Source: Archivesica marissinica
Taxonomy: Eukaryota; Mollusca; Bivalvia; Venerida; Vesicomyidae
Length of the DNA stretch: 64,000 nt
Assembly: GCA_014843695.1 (NCBI GenBank)
Contig: CM026395.1
Span: 51,504,557 to 51,568,556 of the forward strand
Reading direction: 5' to 3'
Part shown: positions 53,914 through 63,779 of the stretch, piece by piece
Position numbering within the stretch: position 1 is the stretch's first letter
Layout of the letters: each line of letters opens with the position of its first letter
Program-made: the position numbers and the translations under genes
Notes under the pieces: generated by a model
What the model was told of the DNA's origin: nothing
What the model saw: only the letters and a program-made list of their open reading frames with translations
Databases searched by the model: none

Positions 53914-56900
53914 CTGAAAGTAAAACAAGTGAATGAAGTATTGCCATACAATACATAGTCCCCTATCATAACTGAAAGTGAAACAAGTGAATGAAGTATT
54001 GCCATACAATACATAGTCCCATATCATAACTGAAAGTGAAACAAGTGAATGAAGTGTTGCCATGCAATACATAGTCCCCTATCGGATGGCAGCACAAAAA
54101 TGAAAAACAATGTTGGGGGAGAGGTGGTGTGGTAAGAATGTTGGGGAGGGGGGGTAAGAATGTTGGGGGAGGGGGGTAAGAATGTGGTGGGGGGTAGGGG
54201 TAAGAATGTTGGGGGGAAGAATGTTGGGGGGTAGGGGTAAGAATGTATGGTGGGGGGGTTAAAATGGGGGTAGGGGTGGTGGGGTAAGAATGTGGGGGGG
54301 GGGTAAGAATAGGGGTAGGGGTGGGGGGTAAGAATGTTAGGGAGGAGGGTGGTAAGAATGGCGGGTAAGAATGTTGGGGGTAGGGGTAAGAATGGTGGGG
54401 GAAGAATGTTGGGGGGTAGGGGTAAGAATGTTGGGGGGGTAGGGGTAAGAATGTTGGGGGGGGTAAGAATGGGGGGTTAAAATGGGGGTAGGGGTGGTGG
54501 GGTAAGAATGTTGGCGGGGGTAAGAATAGGGGTAGGGGTGGTGGGGTAAGAATGTTGGGGAGGAGGGTGGTAAGAATGGCGGGTAAGAATGTTGGGGGGG
54601 AAGAATGTTGGGGGGTAGGGGTAAGAATGTTGGGGGGGTAAGAATGGGGGTAGGGGTGGTGGGGTAAGAATGTTGGAGGGTTAGAATGGGGGGTGGGTAA
54701 GAATGTTGGGTGGTTGGGTAAGAATGTTGGGGGGGTAGGGGTGGTGGGGTAAGAATGTTGGGGGTCGGGTAAGAATTCCTTTGATCTCTATAGCCACGTA
54801 AACGTTTTTATAGCCACATATCCCATAACCCTAGACCATTACTAGATAGTAAACCTATTCTGCCAGCCACACAAGTACCATTTTATGAGCACAAAACGAT
54901 GAGCACAATCATATAGTCACATAAGCCACTAAAATAACTGCAATCAACACAATTACAAAAGATCATAGTTTGAAAAGACAATTTACGAAAGTAAACATCA
55001 CTACCTGCTTTTCCTCTTCCTGTTTTACTTTTCAATTTCAACTGTCCGTGTTGTAAAGTTGTGCATCCTCTCCCTCCCTGTATAAATATTGCAGACTTGG
55101 TCGAGATCTTGGCAGACACTTTTCTATGAAGAGTCAGAAGGTCACCATATATGTCTTCATAATCAGCTGCCTCTCTGACCCTGAACATCATGTTTCTGAT
55201 GGACGTGGCCAACATCTTACATTTAGAAGCTGTAGCCACCGTTTTCTTCTTGCTTACGCCTCTGGTCATTGGCTGATGTTTCGTGGAAGTTATATTCGTG
55301 GTCGTGGCGTCTGGAGGCATTATGATCTGTTCAGCAGGACTTTCTGACATTTCGTTAGACTGTTCATTCCTCCATTGATTGCACTGTTGCAGTACGTTCT
55401 CTGGTTCGTCTGGAGGCATTATGATCTGTTCAGCAGGACTTTCTGACATTTCGTTAGACTGTTCATTCCTCCATTGATTGCCCTGTTGCAGTACGTTCTC
55501 TGGTTCGTCGCTTGGAAACCTAGGAATATCAATATGCTATTAAATTCAAATGGAAATATGCATAGATTTAAGTTTAATTTACAAATTATAAGGATTATTC
55601 TCTCAACCAATCAAAATCCTTCCAGGTGTTATTACACATGTGTACATATAAGAAATTATGAGATGGCGTTATTACACAGAATACAAGCAAAGTTATATGA
55701 TAATTAAGAAATAATAAGTATCAACCGTGGTATATCGCAGAATAACCCTCGTTTGAAGTTCTTATGCGTAGAAATATATCGGCCTTCGTGATATATTTCT
55801 ACGCATAAGAACGACAAACGAGGGTTATTCTGCGATATACCACGGTTGATACTTATTATTTCGATTCTAACACGACTTACTTCTAATAATTTTAGACGAG
55901 AATCAAAGGAGTATTTTCTTCAAACGCAGTGCTACTCCGCTACATTTGGCTTTCGAAATTTTATCCCGCGTAAGTGGTGATGACGTTATTTTTTATGGAA
56001 AATATCAATCTAGTGCATAAATGAACAAAAGTTGTAACTGATCAATAATTTTATTTATTTTGTCAAATAAAACTGTACAGAATAGTAACTGAAATGTTAC
56101 TTAACAGAAAAACAAGACGGACAAGAGATTATCTGATTCTAAAAATAGCTCACTTCCGCGAATTCCCACGGTAGTATTTACAAACATCACTTGACTTTCA
56201 TTCATAAAACTTTACACGCATTGTATAAATGGAATAGCCAAAACACGGTGCGCGCGCAGCATAGTTCAAGGTACCGGTAGGTATATCGCAGAATAACCCG
56301 AGGTAGATTTTACTCTACAAGTATGTATGTTATTAGCTGGGTCGTGTTAGAATTCTAAATATTAGGACATACATTCCAATATCTCAACCGAAAGTAAACT
56401 TATCAATATGAACACATTTCCTATGTTCGGTCACATTGATCAAGGAATCTCATCAATCATTTTCATATAGGCTTCCAATATACCAAGTTTCATAAAAATA
56501 ATTTCAATGTCTCAACCGTTATACAACAATAACATGCGACATCCAAAATACGCTGGTCAATCGAATAATCAATATTTTCTGCTTAAAATCCTGGTTAAAC
56601 AAAGTATTGCTCCATCTGTTTACATAAAACATAATTCTTCTATATGTGTACTATGCTTGCATGTACTGTCCATACGCGCCTATAAGACAAGTTTTTTACC
56701 ACCAGATCATGGCCTGAAAGTGGCGTTCCGCTTAGCATGAGTGCACAAAAAAAACATTAACAAAATTTTTTAAAAATAAATAATTTTTTTTAAATGTGTT
56801 AAAATGGTATCCATAATTATGTTTTATAAAAGAAAGCGTTCTGACACGCTCTGATGGTAATAAAATATGTTTACGCTAGTACTAGCCTGACACGCTCTGA

Positions 56901-59900
56901 TGGTAATAAAATATGTTTACGTTAGTACTAGCCTATGTACCAGCACTAGCCTATGTACTAGCACTAGCTCTGACACGCTCTGATGGTAATAAAATATGTT
57001 TACGCTAGTACTAGTCTATGTACTAGCACTAGCTCTGACACGCTCTGATGGTAATAAAATATGTTTACGCTAGTACTAGCCTATGTACTAGCACTAGCTC
57101 TGACACGCTCTGATGGTAATAAAATATGTTTACGCTAGTACTAGCCTATGTACCAGCACTAGCTCTGACACGCTCTGATGGTAATAAAATATGTTTACGC
57201 TAGTACTAGCCTATGTACCAGCACTAGCTCTGACACGCTCTGATGGCAATAAAATATGTTTACGCTAGTACTAGCCTATGTACTAGCACTAGCTCTGACC
57301 CGCTCTGATGGTAATAAAATATGTTTACGCTAGTACTAGCCTATGTACTAGCACTAGCTCTGACACGCTCTGATGGCAATAAAATATGTTTATGCTAGTA
57401 CTAGCCTATGTACTAGCACTAGCTCTGACACGCTCTGATGGCAATAAAATATGTTTACGCTAGTACTAGCCTATGTACTAGCACTAGCTCTGACACGCTC
57501 TGATGGTAATAAAATATGTTTACGCTAGTACTAGCCTATGTACTAGTACTAGCCTATGAACTAGTACTAGCCTATGTACTAGTACTAGCCTATGTACTAG
57601 TACTAGCCTATGTACTAGCACTAGCCTATGTACCAGCACTAGCCTATGTACTAGCACTAGCCTATGTACTAGCACTAGCCTATGTACCAGCACTAGCCTA
57701 TGTACTAGTACTAGCCTATGTACCAGCACTAGCCTATGTACCAGTACTAGCCTATGTACTAGTACTAGCCTATGTACCAGCACTAGCCTATGTACTAGCA
57801 CTAGCCTATGTACTAGTACTAGCCTATGTTACTAGCCTATGTACGTACTGATCAGTGCAGAGTGCTGTATACATGTGATTTCGGAGTGCTGTATGCATGT
57901 GGTTCCGAACGTCCTTAGCTGAAGGATAGAACCGATTGCTGAGCTCCGACACCTCCGGATAATTCTGCTGGGTAAATATCTTGAGGTGCTGCTGCATTTC
58001 CGGAACACTCCTAACACCTTCGGCTACAAGTGAGTGAGTCTTTGAAATTATGACTTTGTCCACCCGCTGTGACATTGACCCAAACTGAAGTAGTAAGCAA
58101 AATGGTATGCTAAACCAGAGGTTATAAAACTTTTCTCAGATATCAAGCTCAAGTAATCTGATTGGTTGATTCTGATTGTTACTGTCAGCTGAACCAATCA
58201 GATGATTGACATGAGTTTTGAGATTGGAGAAAAGTTTTATAACCTCCAGGCCAGGGATCGACAAATCCTATTCCCTGACGCCCAGGACAAGTCTATATCA
58301 TGTTCTGGCAAGAGGCCGTAATCAAGAATTTAGTCCCGTAGAAGTCAAAATTTGATGGGTGTAATAATCGGACAAGTGTCCAATAAACATCAATTAAATA
58401 GACAAACTAATCAAACGTGTTCTGTCATGCACACGGCAGGCCAATTATCAATCATAACCCCCACCTTCTACATGTTATTAATGACCAGCATCACGATAAA
58501 CTGTTGCCGATTCAAAGCTCTTTTTACGCTTCATTGGTTTCATTTCCTCTAATCAAATTAATCCTATTAAATAGACGTCAGTGTTAAGAAAATCATTCAA
58601 CATTTAGCATAATTACTTGGACCATGGATCAGATGAACATTGGGACAAGTTACTTTTGCCAGTGTCACGTGTCCCGGACAAGTCACTTTTGCCAGTGTCA
58701 CGTGCCCCGGACAAGTCACTTTTGCCAGTGTCACGTGTCCCAGACAAGCCACTTTTGCCAGTGTCACGTGTCCCGGACAAGTCACTTTTGCCAGTGTCAC
58801 GTGTCCCGGACAAGTCACTATTGCCAGTGTCACGTGTCCCGGACAAGTCACTTTTGCCAGTGTACCGGACATGTCAGTTTGAAAACAAATTGCCGAACCC
58901 TGGCTAAACACACGAAAAACCAGAAACTTGTAGTGCAAAAGTTCAACACCAGAAAATTGACTTCCATATATTTCAACTTAATGTTCACTTATTGTCATAC
59001 ATTCGAATTCTGTCCAACATGGGTAAAGGTGGAGCTGAAAGCAACGTGTCTGTATTAGTGTAGTGGTTAGTACGCTCATTTATCACCACTGCATCACAGT
59101 TTCATTCTCCGGCAAGGGAAGTATGTGACATGATCATGGATCATTTTAGAGGGTGATGTGGGCGAAATAGTCGCCCTAGTGACCCTGACTTCGTCCTCTG
59201 GGGGCCCCACTTCTCCCTAAAAATTTTTTTTTACAATTTTCATGCAACATTTTGGCCAGTAAAATACACTGGCCCATTATTAAGCACTCCTTCTATTTAA
59301 ATGTTGTATTTAGTGCTCATACTTTGCATTTTAACTATATATTGTTTAAGGACGCAATCACACACTTTCTCACTTCTCCCAAATATTCTGACCAGTTAGT
59401 ATGCTCATTTAAATCACAAATGCATCACAGTTTCACTCTCCGTCCAGGGGAAGTATGTGATGTGGTATGGTAGTGCCCAGATTGGACAGGTAGGTTTTCT
59501 CCGGCTACCTAAAAAAAATGACTGTCCGATTAGCGCAGTGGTTAGCACGCTCGCTTCTCACCAATGCAACCCGGGTTCGATCCTCGGACCGGGAAGTATG
59601 TGAGATGGTATGGTGGTCGCCAGATCAGATCGGACAGGTGGGTTTTCTCCAGGTACTCCCACACGAATGACCACATATACGCTTTCATCTGCGCCAACAA
59701 TAGTGATTAACACTTGCTTCGCAATTGTAAAATATATCAAGTTTAAACTAATCACAAATGACCACATATATATATCCTTTCATGTTTTAAGAGTGTTCAA
59801 CTGTAAAACAGTCAAGGATAAATATAGAAGACACAGAGAGTACAAAATGTTTAAATGATAGACATTGGTTGTCAGATGGTTGTAAAGTAAAAACTGTCGA

Positions 59901-60577
59901 AATAGGGACTATATGTCTTTGTTATTTGACATGTGTTTTTGAGTGTATCTTTTTTATGTAGTGATTAATAAAGGAGTATTTTGGCCGAGATGTGCAACCC
60001 CCCTCCCCCGTGCATTGGGAAACACAACGCTGTCAACCTAACACTTGCTGTAGTATAGACCTGTACACATTATATGTAATAGATGAACATTGTAATTAAA
60101 CAAATCGTAGCATTCTATGTGTGTTGCTAAACATATTTTGCATAGCATAGTTTAGTTTATACAAATTTAGTTCAGCTCGCTTGTGAAACAAGTTTTTACA
60201 ATGTTAAGATTAATCGCTCTCGAGACATCATGTCTGATGGAATCCATGGCCATGAGAGGCAATGTGGAATTTAAGTGCCTTGCCTAAGAGCACAATCATA
60301 ACGGCTACAACTGGGCGTAAACTCCAGGTCTTTTGCACATGAAGCGAAAGCGCTACCACGACTTCCACAGTCTGAAATCTGTGTCTGAAATAAATGGATG
60401 ATCCACTAAAAAGACTAAACGTTCTCTTACTTCTGAGGTTAAATGATATGATTCGTGATCTCCCTCTTCTGGGGTCGAGATATACACACGATGTTGAAAC
60501 AGCGGGTGGCCAGCTACCAGATCTTTTCTCAGTTGTTTAACCTGTTTTTTCTTCTGGTAGCTGGAGTTTGAGCGGAC
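53816..60577 (-). CDS. CARF-like (calcium-responsive transcription factor-like) gene, four exons, 5' partial
   Basis: Four - strand exons join in frame: 60577-60431, 58066-57849, 55510-55005 and 53913-53816. Phases match at each junction (0/0, 2/2, 1/1), and AATAAA follows the stop by 20 bases. Exon one has a basic block with RKDL and a step to H..Y.L; exon two has VDKVIISKTHSLVAEGV and NRFYPSAKDVRNHMH. From memory this matches the DNA-binding region of CARF/ALS2CR8-like proteins (basic RKDL, then N-R-x-F-x-P-x-x-K-D-x-x-N-H). Exon three has a CKMLATSIRNMMF helix seen near the C end of such proteins. A nuclear DNA-binding role is inferred. Bivalves have many CARF-like paralogues and transposon-linked relatives, so a domesticated or mobile copy cannot be excluded. 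Confidence 0.6.
53914..54087. repeat. 58-bp array, 3 copies, each with a splice acceptor copy
   Basis: Units carry (minus) GTTTCACTTTCAG|TTATGA at 53914, 53972 and 54030. The first is the acceptor of the terminal exon. Confidence 0.85.
54100..54775. repeat. G-rich minisatellite, + strand
   Basis: Irregular units on GGGGTAAGAATGTTGGGGG. Many closely spaced runs of 3-9 G; in an intron of the - strand gene, so the G-rich strand is the template. GGGGTAAGAAT also looks like a + strand donor core. Confidence 0.92.
55005..55510 (-). CDS. CARF-like exon with 33-residue tandem duplication
   Basis: Acceptor (minus) GTTTCCAAG, donor AAGCAG|GTAGTG. Phase 2 in, phase 1 out, 168 whole codons. The first 66 residues are two copies of a 33-residue unit (DEPENVLQQ..., ...AEQIIMPP) from 99-bp copies at 55410-55508 and 55311-55409, differing at one codon (Gly/Cys). 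Then come a Thr-rich linker, KKKTVATASK, the helix CKMLATSIRNMMFRVREAAD and a basic tail (KLKSKTGRGKA). The duplication begins at the exon's 5' edge. Confidence 0.68.
55311..55508 (-). repeat. 99-bp coding tandem duplication
   Basis: Two 99-base copies inside the CARF-like exon, identical except near the Cys/Gly codon (GCACTG versus GCCCTG). Confidence 0.95.
55590..55675 (-). repeat. partial inverted copy of the 47050 element
   Basis: AACCAATCAAAATCCTTCCA, GGTGTTATTACACATGTGT and AAGAAATTATGAGATGGCG in inverse order to 32620 and 47050. Confidence 0.6.
55708..55862. repeat. foldback with 73-bp arms
   Basis: 55708-55780 pairs with 55790-55862 with two mismatches, loop GGCCTTCGT. A further TATATCGCAGAATAACCC at 56281 and TCGTGTTAGAATTC at 56346 (inverse at 55863) suggest that it is part of a larger, 640-base element. 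Confidence 0.9.
56360..56836. other. intronic, nothing recognised
   Basis: No element or coding exon supported here on either strand. Confidence 0.35.
56838..57530. repeat. 65-bp tandem array, about 10 copies
   Basis: Unit on TCTGACACGCTCTGATGGTA, ATAAAATATGTTTACGC and TAGTACTAGCCTATGTA. It grades into the 18-bp array. Confidence 0.93.
57531..57840. repeat. 18-bp tandem array next to a splice donor
   Basis: Unit CTAGCCTATGTACTAGTA. On the - strand it follows directly after the donor GATCA|GTACGTACATAGG, whose GTACATAGG is repeated in the units. Confidence 0.92.
57849..58066 (-). CDS. CARF-like exon: NRFYP..KDVRNH motif
   Basis: Acceptor (minus) AATGTCACAG, donor GATCA|GTACGT. Phase 0 in, phase 2 out. 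It reads VDKVIISKTHSLVAEGVRSV, then EMQQHLKIFTQQNYPE and NRFYPSAKDVRNHMHTAL. The RNHMHTAL octet is repeated as RNHMYTAL by a 24-bp duplication at the exon's 3' end. The 18-bp array starts directly after the donor. Confidence 0.65.
58118..58246. mobile_element. foldback MITE, 129 bp
   Basis: 20-base perfect inverted ends GAGGTTATAAAACTTTTCTC. Inner TGATTGGTT/AACCAATCA also pair, so most of it can fold. Confidence 0.82.
58640..58872. repeat. 33-bp tandem array with six CACGTG boxes
   Basis: Unit on TTTTGCCAGTGTCACGTGTC then CCGGACAAGTCAC. The E-box CACGTG lies in GTCACGTGTCC context. Located in a CARF-like intron. Confidence 0.92.
59058..59140 (+). repeat. degenerate SINE (family B) head
   Basis: GTAGTGGTTAGTACGCTCAT and GGGAAGTATGTGACATG recall family B; the B box is decayed. 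Another remnant lies at 59395-59515. Confidence 0.5.
59140..59380 (-). mobile_element. CAGGG element copy, reverse
   Basis: GATGTGGGCGAAATAGTCGC, GGGGGCCCCACTTCTCCCTA and CACTCCTTCTATTTAAATGT are inverse to 63490-63680. Confidence 0.7.
59521..59745 (+). mobile_element. tRNA-derived SINE (family B)
   Basis: TGTCCGATTAGCGCAGTGG (A box), CCCGGGTTCGATCC (B box). Body as 701-954 with a short deletion. Confidence 0.84.
59746..60180. other. intronic, nothing recognised
   Basis: AT-rich; no element supported. Confidence 0.35.
60181..60372 (-). mobile_element. SINE (family A), reverse
   Basis: TTAATCGCTCTCGAGACATC, GATGGAATCCATGGCC and GCGCTACCACGACTTCC-like head, inverse of 61423-61665. Confidence 0.75.
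60431..60577 (-). CDS. CARF-like exon: basic segment
   Basis: Acceptor (minus) GAATTATTTCAG, donor TCAGAA|GTAAGA. Phase 0 in and out, 49 codons. It reads SSYQKKKQVKQLRKDLVAGH, then HRVYISTPEEGDH. Lys/Arg-rich, as in the first half of CARF domains. Upstream exons were not found between 60578 and 64000. Confidence 0.62.
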
Positions 60578-60649
60578 CTGAAATAATTCACTACATATGA
60601 ATGAATACATACCTGTAAGTTACATATTTGCTATTTTGCACCAATATAT

Positions 60650-60750
60650 CAGGGCTCATTCTAGAGGGCGACTTGGGCGAAATAGTCACCCTAGGAACCC
60701 TGACTTCGCCCACTTCTCCCTTAAAAAATTGTTTTGTTTTTTACAATTTA
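60650..60750 (-). repeat. CAGGG element end, reverse
   Basis: CAGGGCTCATTCTAGAGGGC then GTCACCCTAGGAACCCTGAC. It runs into the 36-bp array, whose TTTTACAATTT is the element's own sequence. Confidence 0.65.
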
Positions 60751-61052
60751 TACAAATATTATATATGACATATTTTACAATTTATACAAATATTATATAT
60801 CACATATATTTTACAATTTATACAAATATTATATATCACATATATTTTACAATTTATACAAATATTATATACCACATATATTTTACAATTTATACAAATA
60901 TTATATACCACATATATTTTACAATTTATACAAATATTATATATCACATATATTTTACAATTTATACAAATATTATATATCACATATATTTTACAATTTA
61001 TACAAATATTATATATCACATATATTTTACAATTTATACAAATATTATATAT
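60745..61052. repeat. 36-bp tandem array, about 8 copies
   Basis: Unit on TTTACAATTTATACAAATAT then TATATATCACATATA. Twelve-codon period keeps frames open on both strands. Confidence 0.93.
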
Positions 61053-61269
61053 CTCGACAGATCTCCTACAGTATTATGCAATGGGTACTTATTTGTAAAA
61101 TAATATTATAACTTAATTAACACGTTTTTGATAAAATCGCATTTATCATACCGCAATACAACAGTAAAACCAAAGGATTCTAACTAAAAGGACCTATTCA
61201 TATTTTGGAATAAATCAGACTTTATTTGCCAAGGGAGGTAATAGAAAATTACAGATGTCTCTCATTACT

Positions 61270-61697
61270 GTCAATCCTGTCTTAAGCAGCCAGCCAAGGG
61301 AATCGACGAAAGTGGCTGCTTAGCACAGGTAGTTCTTAATAGGTCAAATTTATAGCAAAACAGCATATTTTGAATCTGGAAACTGGCTGCTTAATACAGA
61401 CTGGCTGCTTAATTGAGGTGACAGCTAGTGAGTGGAAGTCGTGATAGCGCTGTGGATGCGCGTTCGCTTCAGGTGCAAAAGGTCCAGAGTTTGAGCCCCA
61501 CTGGAGCCGTTACGATTGTGCCCTTAGGCAAGGCATTTAAATTCCACATTGCCTCTTCTCTCTCCCTCGTGGCGATGGATTCCACCAGGAATGAGGTCTC
61601 GAGAGTGATTTATATAAGTTGAAATAACTTGTTTCGCAATCGAGCTAAAATAAATTTGTATAAACTAATTGAGGTGACCACTAACACAGGTTTGATT
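61270..61697. mobile_element. GTCAA(A/T)CCTGT MITE interrupted by a SINE
   Basis: Left end GTCAATCCTGTCTTAAGCAG, inner CTGGCTGCTTAAT repeats, right end ACACAGGTTTGATTG. Same family as 52086-52237. Split by the 61423-61665 SINE. Confidence 0.8.
61410..61678 (+). mobile_element. tRNA-derived SINE (family A), full length with 13-bp target duplication
   Basis: SINE 61423-61665 between two copies of TAATTGAGGTGAC (61410-61422, 61666-61678). Head GTGATAGCGCTGTGGATGCG, CGTTCGCTTCAGG and GAGTTTGAGCCCC; body TGAGGTCTCGAGAGTGATTT; end AATAAATTTGTATAAAC. Confidence 0.9.
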
Positions 61698-62046
61698 GTA
61701 TGCTTATTTGCACACTTGTTTATTAAGAACAACATCAGACAGATACTTGCTGCTCCCTCTGTAGGTCGGACTCAACCAAATTGGACATACATATGTACTA
61801 AAACCTCTATTCTACTCTATACAGTACTGGGGAGTCCTAAGACAGGATGCATAAATGAAGTAGTTAGGTAACGAGTCTACTGCATGTGGCTAAATATATA
61901 ATCTGTTTCATGTCGGGCCATTTGATGTAGAATTCAGAATGTATACTGTTATTTGTTTTGGGCTTTTTTAGGCCCAAAAGTGGGTAACCCAGTTTATTTT
62001 TTTGCAATGTAACATATACATAGGAAATCACATTCAATACATATCA

Positions 62047-62822
62047 ATTATGGACAATCCTAATATGAACTTAATATAGGAGTAGTTGTCTCCCTTTATC
62101 ATCAAAGATAGATAACAAGTATGGTCAATCCTAATATGAACTTAATATAGGAGTAGTTGTCTCCCTTTATGACCAAAGATAGATAACAATTATGGACAAT
62201 CCTAATATGAACTTAATATAGGAGTAGTTGTCTCCCTTTATCATCAAAGATAGATAACAATGATGGACAATCCTAATATGAACTTAATATATGAGTAGTT
62301 GTCTCCCTTTATCATCAAAGATAGATAACAATGATGGACAATCCTAATATGAACTTAATATAGGAGTAGTTGTCTCCCTTTATCATCAAAGATAGATAAC
62401 AATGATGGACAATCCTAATATGAACTTAATATAGGAGTAGTTGTCTCCCTTTATCATCAAAGATAGATAACAATGATGGACAATCCTAATATGAACTTAA
62501 TATAGGAGTAGTTGTCTCCCTTTATCATCAAAGATAGATAACAAGTATGGTCAATCCTAATATGAACTTAATATAGGAGTAGTTGTCTCCCTTTATCAAC
62601 AAAGATAGATAACAAGTATGGTCAATCCTAATATGAACTTAATATAGGAGTAGTTGTCTCCCTTTATCATCAAAGATAGATAACAATGATGGACAATCCT
62701 AATATGAACTTAATATAGGAGTAGTTGTCTCCCTTTATCATCAAAGATAGATAACAATTATGGACAATCCTAATATGAACTTAATATAGGAGTAGTTGTC
62801 TCCCTTTATCAACAAAGAAAAA
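62047..62822. repeat. 71-bp tandem array, about 11 copies
   Basis: Unit on GGACAATCCTAATATGAACT, TAATATAGGAGTAGTTG and TCATCAAAGATAGATAACAA. Nearly uniform. Confidence 0.94.
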
Positions 62823-62967
62823 ACAACAAAACAATGTAATATTTTGACATGAAATTTTACAGAATTAGTATTGCTAATAAAATAAGTCTTGTCCGAATGA
62901 AAAGACAAGACTAGAAACTTGGTTTTATATCAGGCACTTTGTACAATAGCCTTTTTTTGGTCTATTT

Positions 62968-63182
62968 ACCGTAGATTTTGGAGGATAGTGCAATGATACA
63001 GACACAGACTCATTCAGAGTCTCCTCTGTTTCTTTTACGTGTACGGTGTAAAGCACCGACACGAGACCTCGGTTTAAAGTCCCATGAAAGACTGTTCATT
63101 TTAATAGGGTCAGACGGGGGGTTGAACCTGCGATCCCTTGATTACCAGTCCAACATATTAACCACTGGACTACAGATCCATC
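62968..63182 (-). mobile_element. tRNA-derived SINE (family C), reverse
   Basis: - strand head GGATCTGTAGTCCAGTGG, GGACTGGTAATCAAGG and GGTTCAACCCCC, body GTCTCGTGTCGGTGCTTTAC. The 3' tail is truncated. Confidence 0.8.
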
Positions 63183-63184
63183 TG

Positions 63185-63400
63185 TTACAACAGCCTAATT
63201 TAGGTTAATATACTACTATATCTCCATACAAACGACAGCCATTTAGCTATCATGCAGTGGATAAGTAGTCGCCATATCTATCCCACCATAGATATTACTG
63301 GGACTACATGAGATTCTGGCCTTTATTATGAACATTGGTTTTGGTGTTGAGAGGTGCTTCTATGAGGGAAAGGGTTAAGAGACTTTATGAATACATATTT
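63185..63400. mobile_element. dispersed element sharing the 66-bp array unit
   Basis: TAGGTTAATATACTACTATA, CTCCATACAAACGACAGCC and GCAGTGGATAAGTAGTCGCC are the inverse of 38640-38740. Single-copy form of the sequence amplified at 38709. Confidence 0.72.
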
Positions 63401-63410
63401 GTTGTACTTT

Positions 63411-63695
63411 CAGGGTTCATTCTAGGTCAGAATTTTTGGGAGAAGTGAGAAAGCGCGCTTCCTTAAATGGTGTTTAATATACTTCTGCAAAATAGGGTTA
63501 AAATGCACAGTACAACCATTATATACAACATTTGAATAGAAGGAGTGTTTTATAATGGGCCAGTTTACAATTTTGTTTGAAAATCGTAAAAACCAATTTT
63601 ATTTTATTTTTAGGGAGAAGTGGGGCCCCCAGAGGGCGAAGTCAGGGTCCCTAGGGCGACAATTTCGCCCACATCGCCCTCTAGAATGATCCCTG
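63411..63695 (+). mobile_element. CAGGG element, full copy with 5-bp target repeat
   Basis: 15-base inverted ends CAGGGTTCATTCTAG / CTAGAATGATCCCTG with one mismatch, flanked by ACTTT on both sides (63406-63410, 63696-63700). Non-autonomous; no frame inside. Confidence 0.78.
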
Positions 63696-63779
63696 ACTTT
63701 AGAAGAGACATACTGTCTGCATCCTCAATCTGATTAGTGTTGTTCATAAATGAAATTGTTGCATACCTTGTATTCAGGG

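Noticed and set aside
57516..57851. VLALAY-type hydrophobic repeat frame on + and HRLVLV frame on -
   Set aside because: 18-bp microsatellite translation on both strands, in an intron of the CARF-like gene.
58624..59058. 144-codon + frame with Cys/His-rich cycles (SHFCQCHVSRT), zinc-finger-like
   Set aside because: 33-bp array translation; the Cys/His spacing is the repeat period and all three frames are open.
60597..61103. 168-codon + frame with IYHIYFTIYTNI repeats
   Set aside because: 36-bp AT-rich array; frame exists only because of the 12-codon period.
701..63182. tRNA-like sequences with A and B boxes at many positions
   Set aside because: Each is followed by a SINE body and tail and has broken stems or missing segments, so they are SINE heads, not tRNA genes.
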